Origin: Mucilaginibacter ginsenosidivorans
GTDB lineage: Bacteria; Bacteroidota; Bacteroidia; Sphingobacteriales; Sphingobacteriaceae
Direction: 5' to 3'
Assembly (NCBI RefSeq): GCF_007971025.1
Contig: NZ_CP042436.1
Span: 3,286,001-3,350,000 of the forward strand
Length of the DNA stretch: 64,000 nt
Shown here: piece after piece, positions 63,335 to 64,000 of the stretch
How positions within the stretch are numbered: the stretch's first letter is position 1
How the letters are laid out: each line of letters begins with the position of its first letter
Translations under genes and position numbers: made by a program
The notes under the pieces: model-generated
Told to the model about the DNA's origin: nothing
Database searches by the model: none
Seen by the model: the letters and a program-made list of their open reading frames with translations, nothing else

Positions 63335-64000
63335 ACTGATTTGAGGGTCGTGGAGAATTATTCTAATCGTACGAATAGCCGAAGGGGATCAAATTCGAAA
63401 CATTGCTAAAACCAATAATATTGCAAAACAGGTTGCTTAGGTTGGGGCGGCTGTTGTGTAAAGAAAAAGCCTTCAGCATTTTGCTTTAATAAGTAGCCTT
63501 TATGGGGAATCGAACCCCGGTTTCAGCCAGGCGAATGACTTCAAATTTTGCATGAAGCGGTTTGAAAAAAATTCCACACAGGGTTCACTGTAAGCAAGCC
63601 ATTATTATGACTTGTTTTTTTATGAAATGCCAAAACGCCCACTACCGGTGGGTGGAAACGAATGAGGGATAAGTTGTCATTAAACGTCGCTACATACGTA
63701 TGCCCGGTTCTGCCTGAATTTTTTTCATCACAAAAAAATGAATAAAATTAAAACAATTGCAATTTACTATTGTTAACCTCGCATGTGTACAATATTTTTT
63801 GCTGAAATATTAAAAATTAATATAACGCTCTAAATATTTTAGTAAATATGCTTTTACCTTCAGCAACTCCTATTGTAACAAGTTTTTTACAATGAAAAAC
63901 TTGAAAATATGAATTTATTGGAAATACCTTATTTTTAATAATACTAAAAAATGCTAAGTATTTAATAATTTATAATTAAATTTTAATCATTTATTTGAAA
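63335..64000. other. AT-rich non-coding region at the right edge
   Basis: No believable ORF is present in 666 bases. The content is: (1) a T-arm-like hairpin on the minus strand at 63504-63518 (GGGG-7-CCCC with GGTTCGATTCC); (2) a CCCAC/GTGGG hairpin near 63639-63653; (3) from about 63720 very AT-rich sequence with long A/T runs, probably the upstream region of a gene beyond the edge. Nothing further is seen. Confidence 0.7.

Overview
The window reads as chromosomal DNA of a Bacteroidota member, most likely family Sphingobacteriaceae and close to Mucilaginibacter or Pedobacter (inference). The signs are a short RpoD of 286 residues, several TANNTTTG-type promoter boxes, a type IX secretion cargo protein with a gliding-motility-type C-terminal domain, an Oar-like TonB-dependent receptor, lipoproteins with Bacteroidota-style lipoboxes, and a propeller/Y_Y_Y sensor kinase. 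No phage, plasmid or CRISPR locus is visible. The only clear mobile element is one IS200-type insertion at about 50971-51540.

Left part (1-20 kb): a truncated Kir-type potassium channel is followed by a tryptophan gene block (trpD-trpF-trpB-trpA). Ahead of this block lies a very clear ribosome-mediated attenuator: a 14-residue leader peptide with three consecutive Trp codons, an antiterminator pairing and a terminator hairpin. trpE, trpG and trpC are not in the window. Next come housekeeping genes (a YciO/YrdC-family protein, YceI, sucC, a LolD-like ATPase, an S41 protease, smc, PhzF, rpoD), a small ABC ATPase paired with a 99-residue membrane protein, and a T9SS adhesin-like protein.

Middle (19.5-32.5 kb): an MBL-fold hydrolase, lpdA, a large Oar-like TonB receptor, a penicillin-acylase-family hydrolase, a lipoprotein, an AraC regulator divergent from a PhyH-type dioxygenase, and a three-gene SRPBCC-ArsR-VOC operon preceded by a tandem palindromic operator.

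The largest functional block (32.7-49.2 kb) is a co-directional maltose/alpha-glucan and glycogen cluster. It holds an exported GH13 amylase, beta-phosphoglucomutase, GH65 phosphorylase, intracellular GH13, MFS sugar transporter, GH31 glucosidase, GlgE, maltokinase and GlgB. It joins two fates for maltose: phosphorolysis to glucose plus beta-glucose-1-phosphate, and phosphorylation to maltose-1-phosphate for GlgE glucan synthesis followed by GlgB branching. No trehalose synthase and no SusC/SusD pair is present. GlgB has an unusual Lys/Ala/Pro-rich N-terminal extension of about 65 residues.

Right part (49-64 kb): the IS200 element is followed by a glycolytic operon pfkA-(degenerate BadF-type kinase)-gapA. 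This is divergent from a Nudix-type regulator with a decayed Nudix box, and an intact paralogue of the kinase lies next to it. Then come tRNA-Arg(UCU), a sensor kinase/LytTR response-regulator pair, a zinc-ribbon gene broken at an A10 tract, a 1-Cys peroxiredoxin, an SQR-like flavoprotein, a small unknown protein, and about 670 bases of AT-rich non-coding DNA. Many intergenic spacers carry short word-like repeats (GACCATAG/GACTATGG types and others) that look like a genome-wide low-complexity family.
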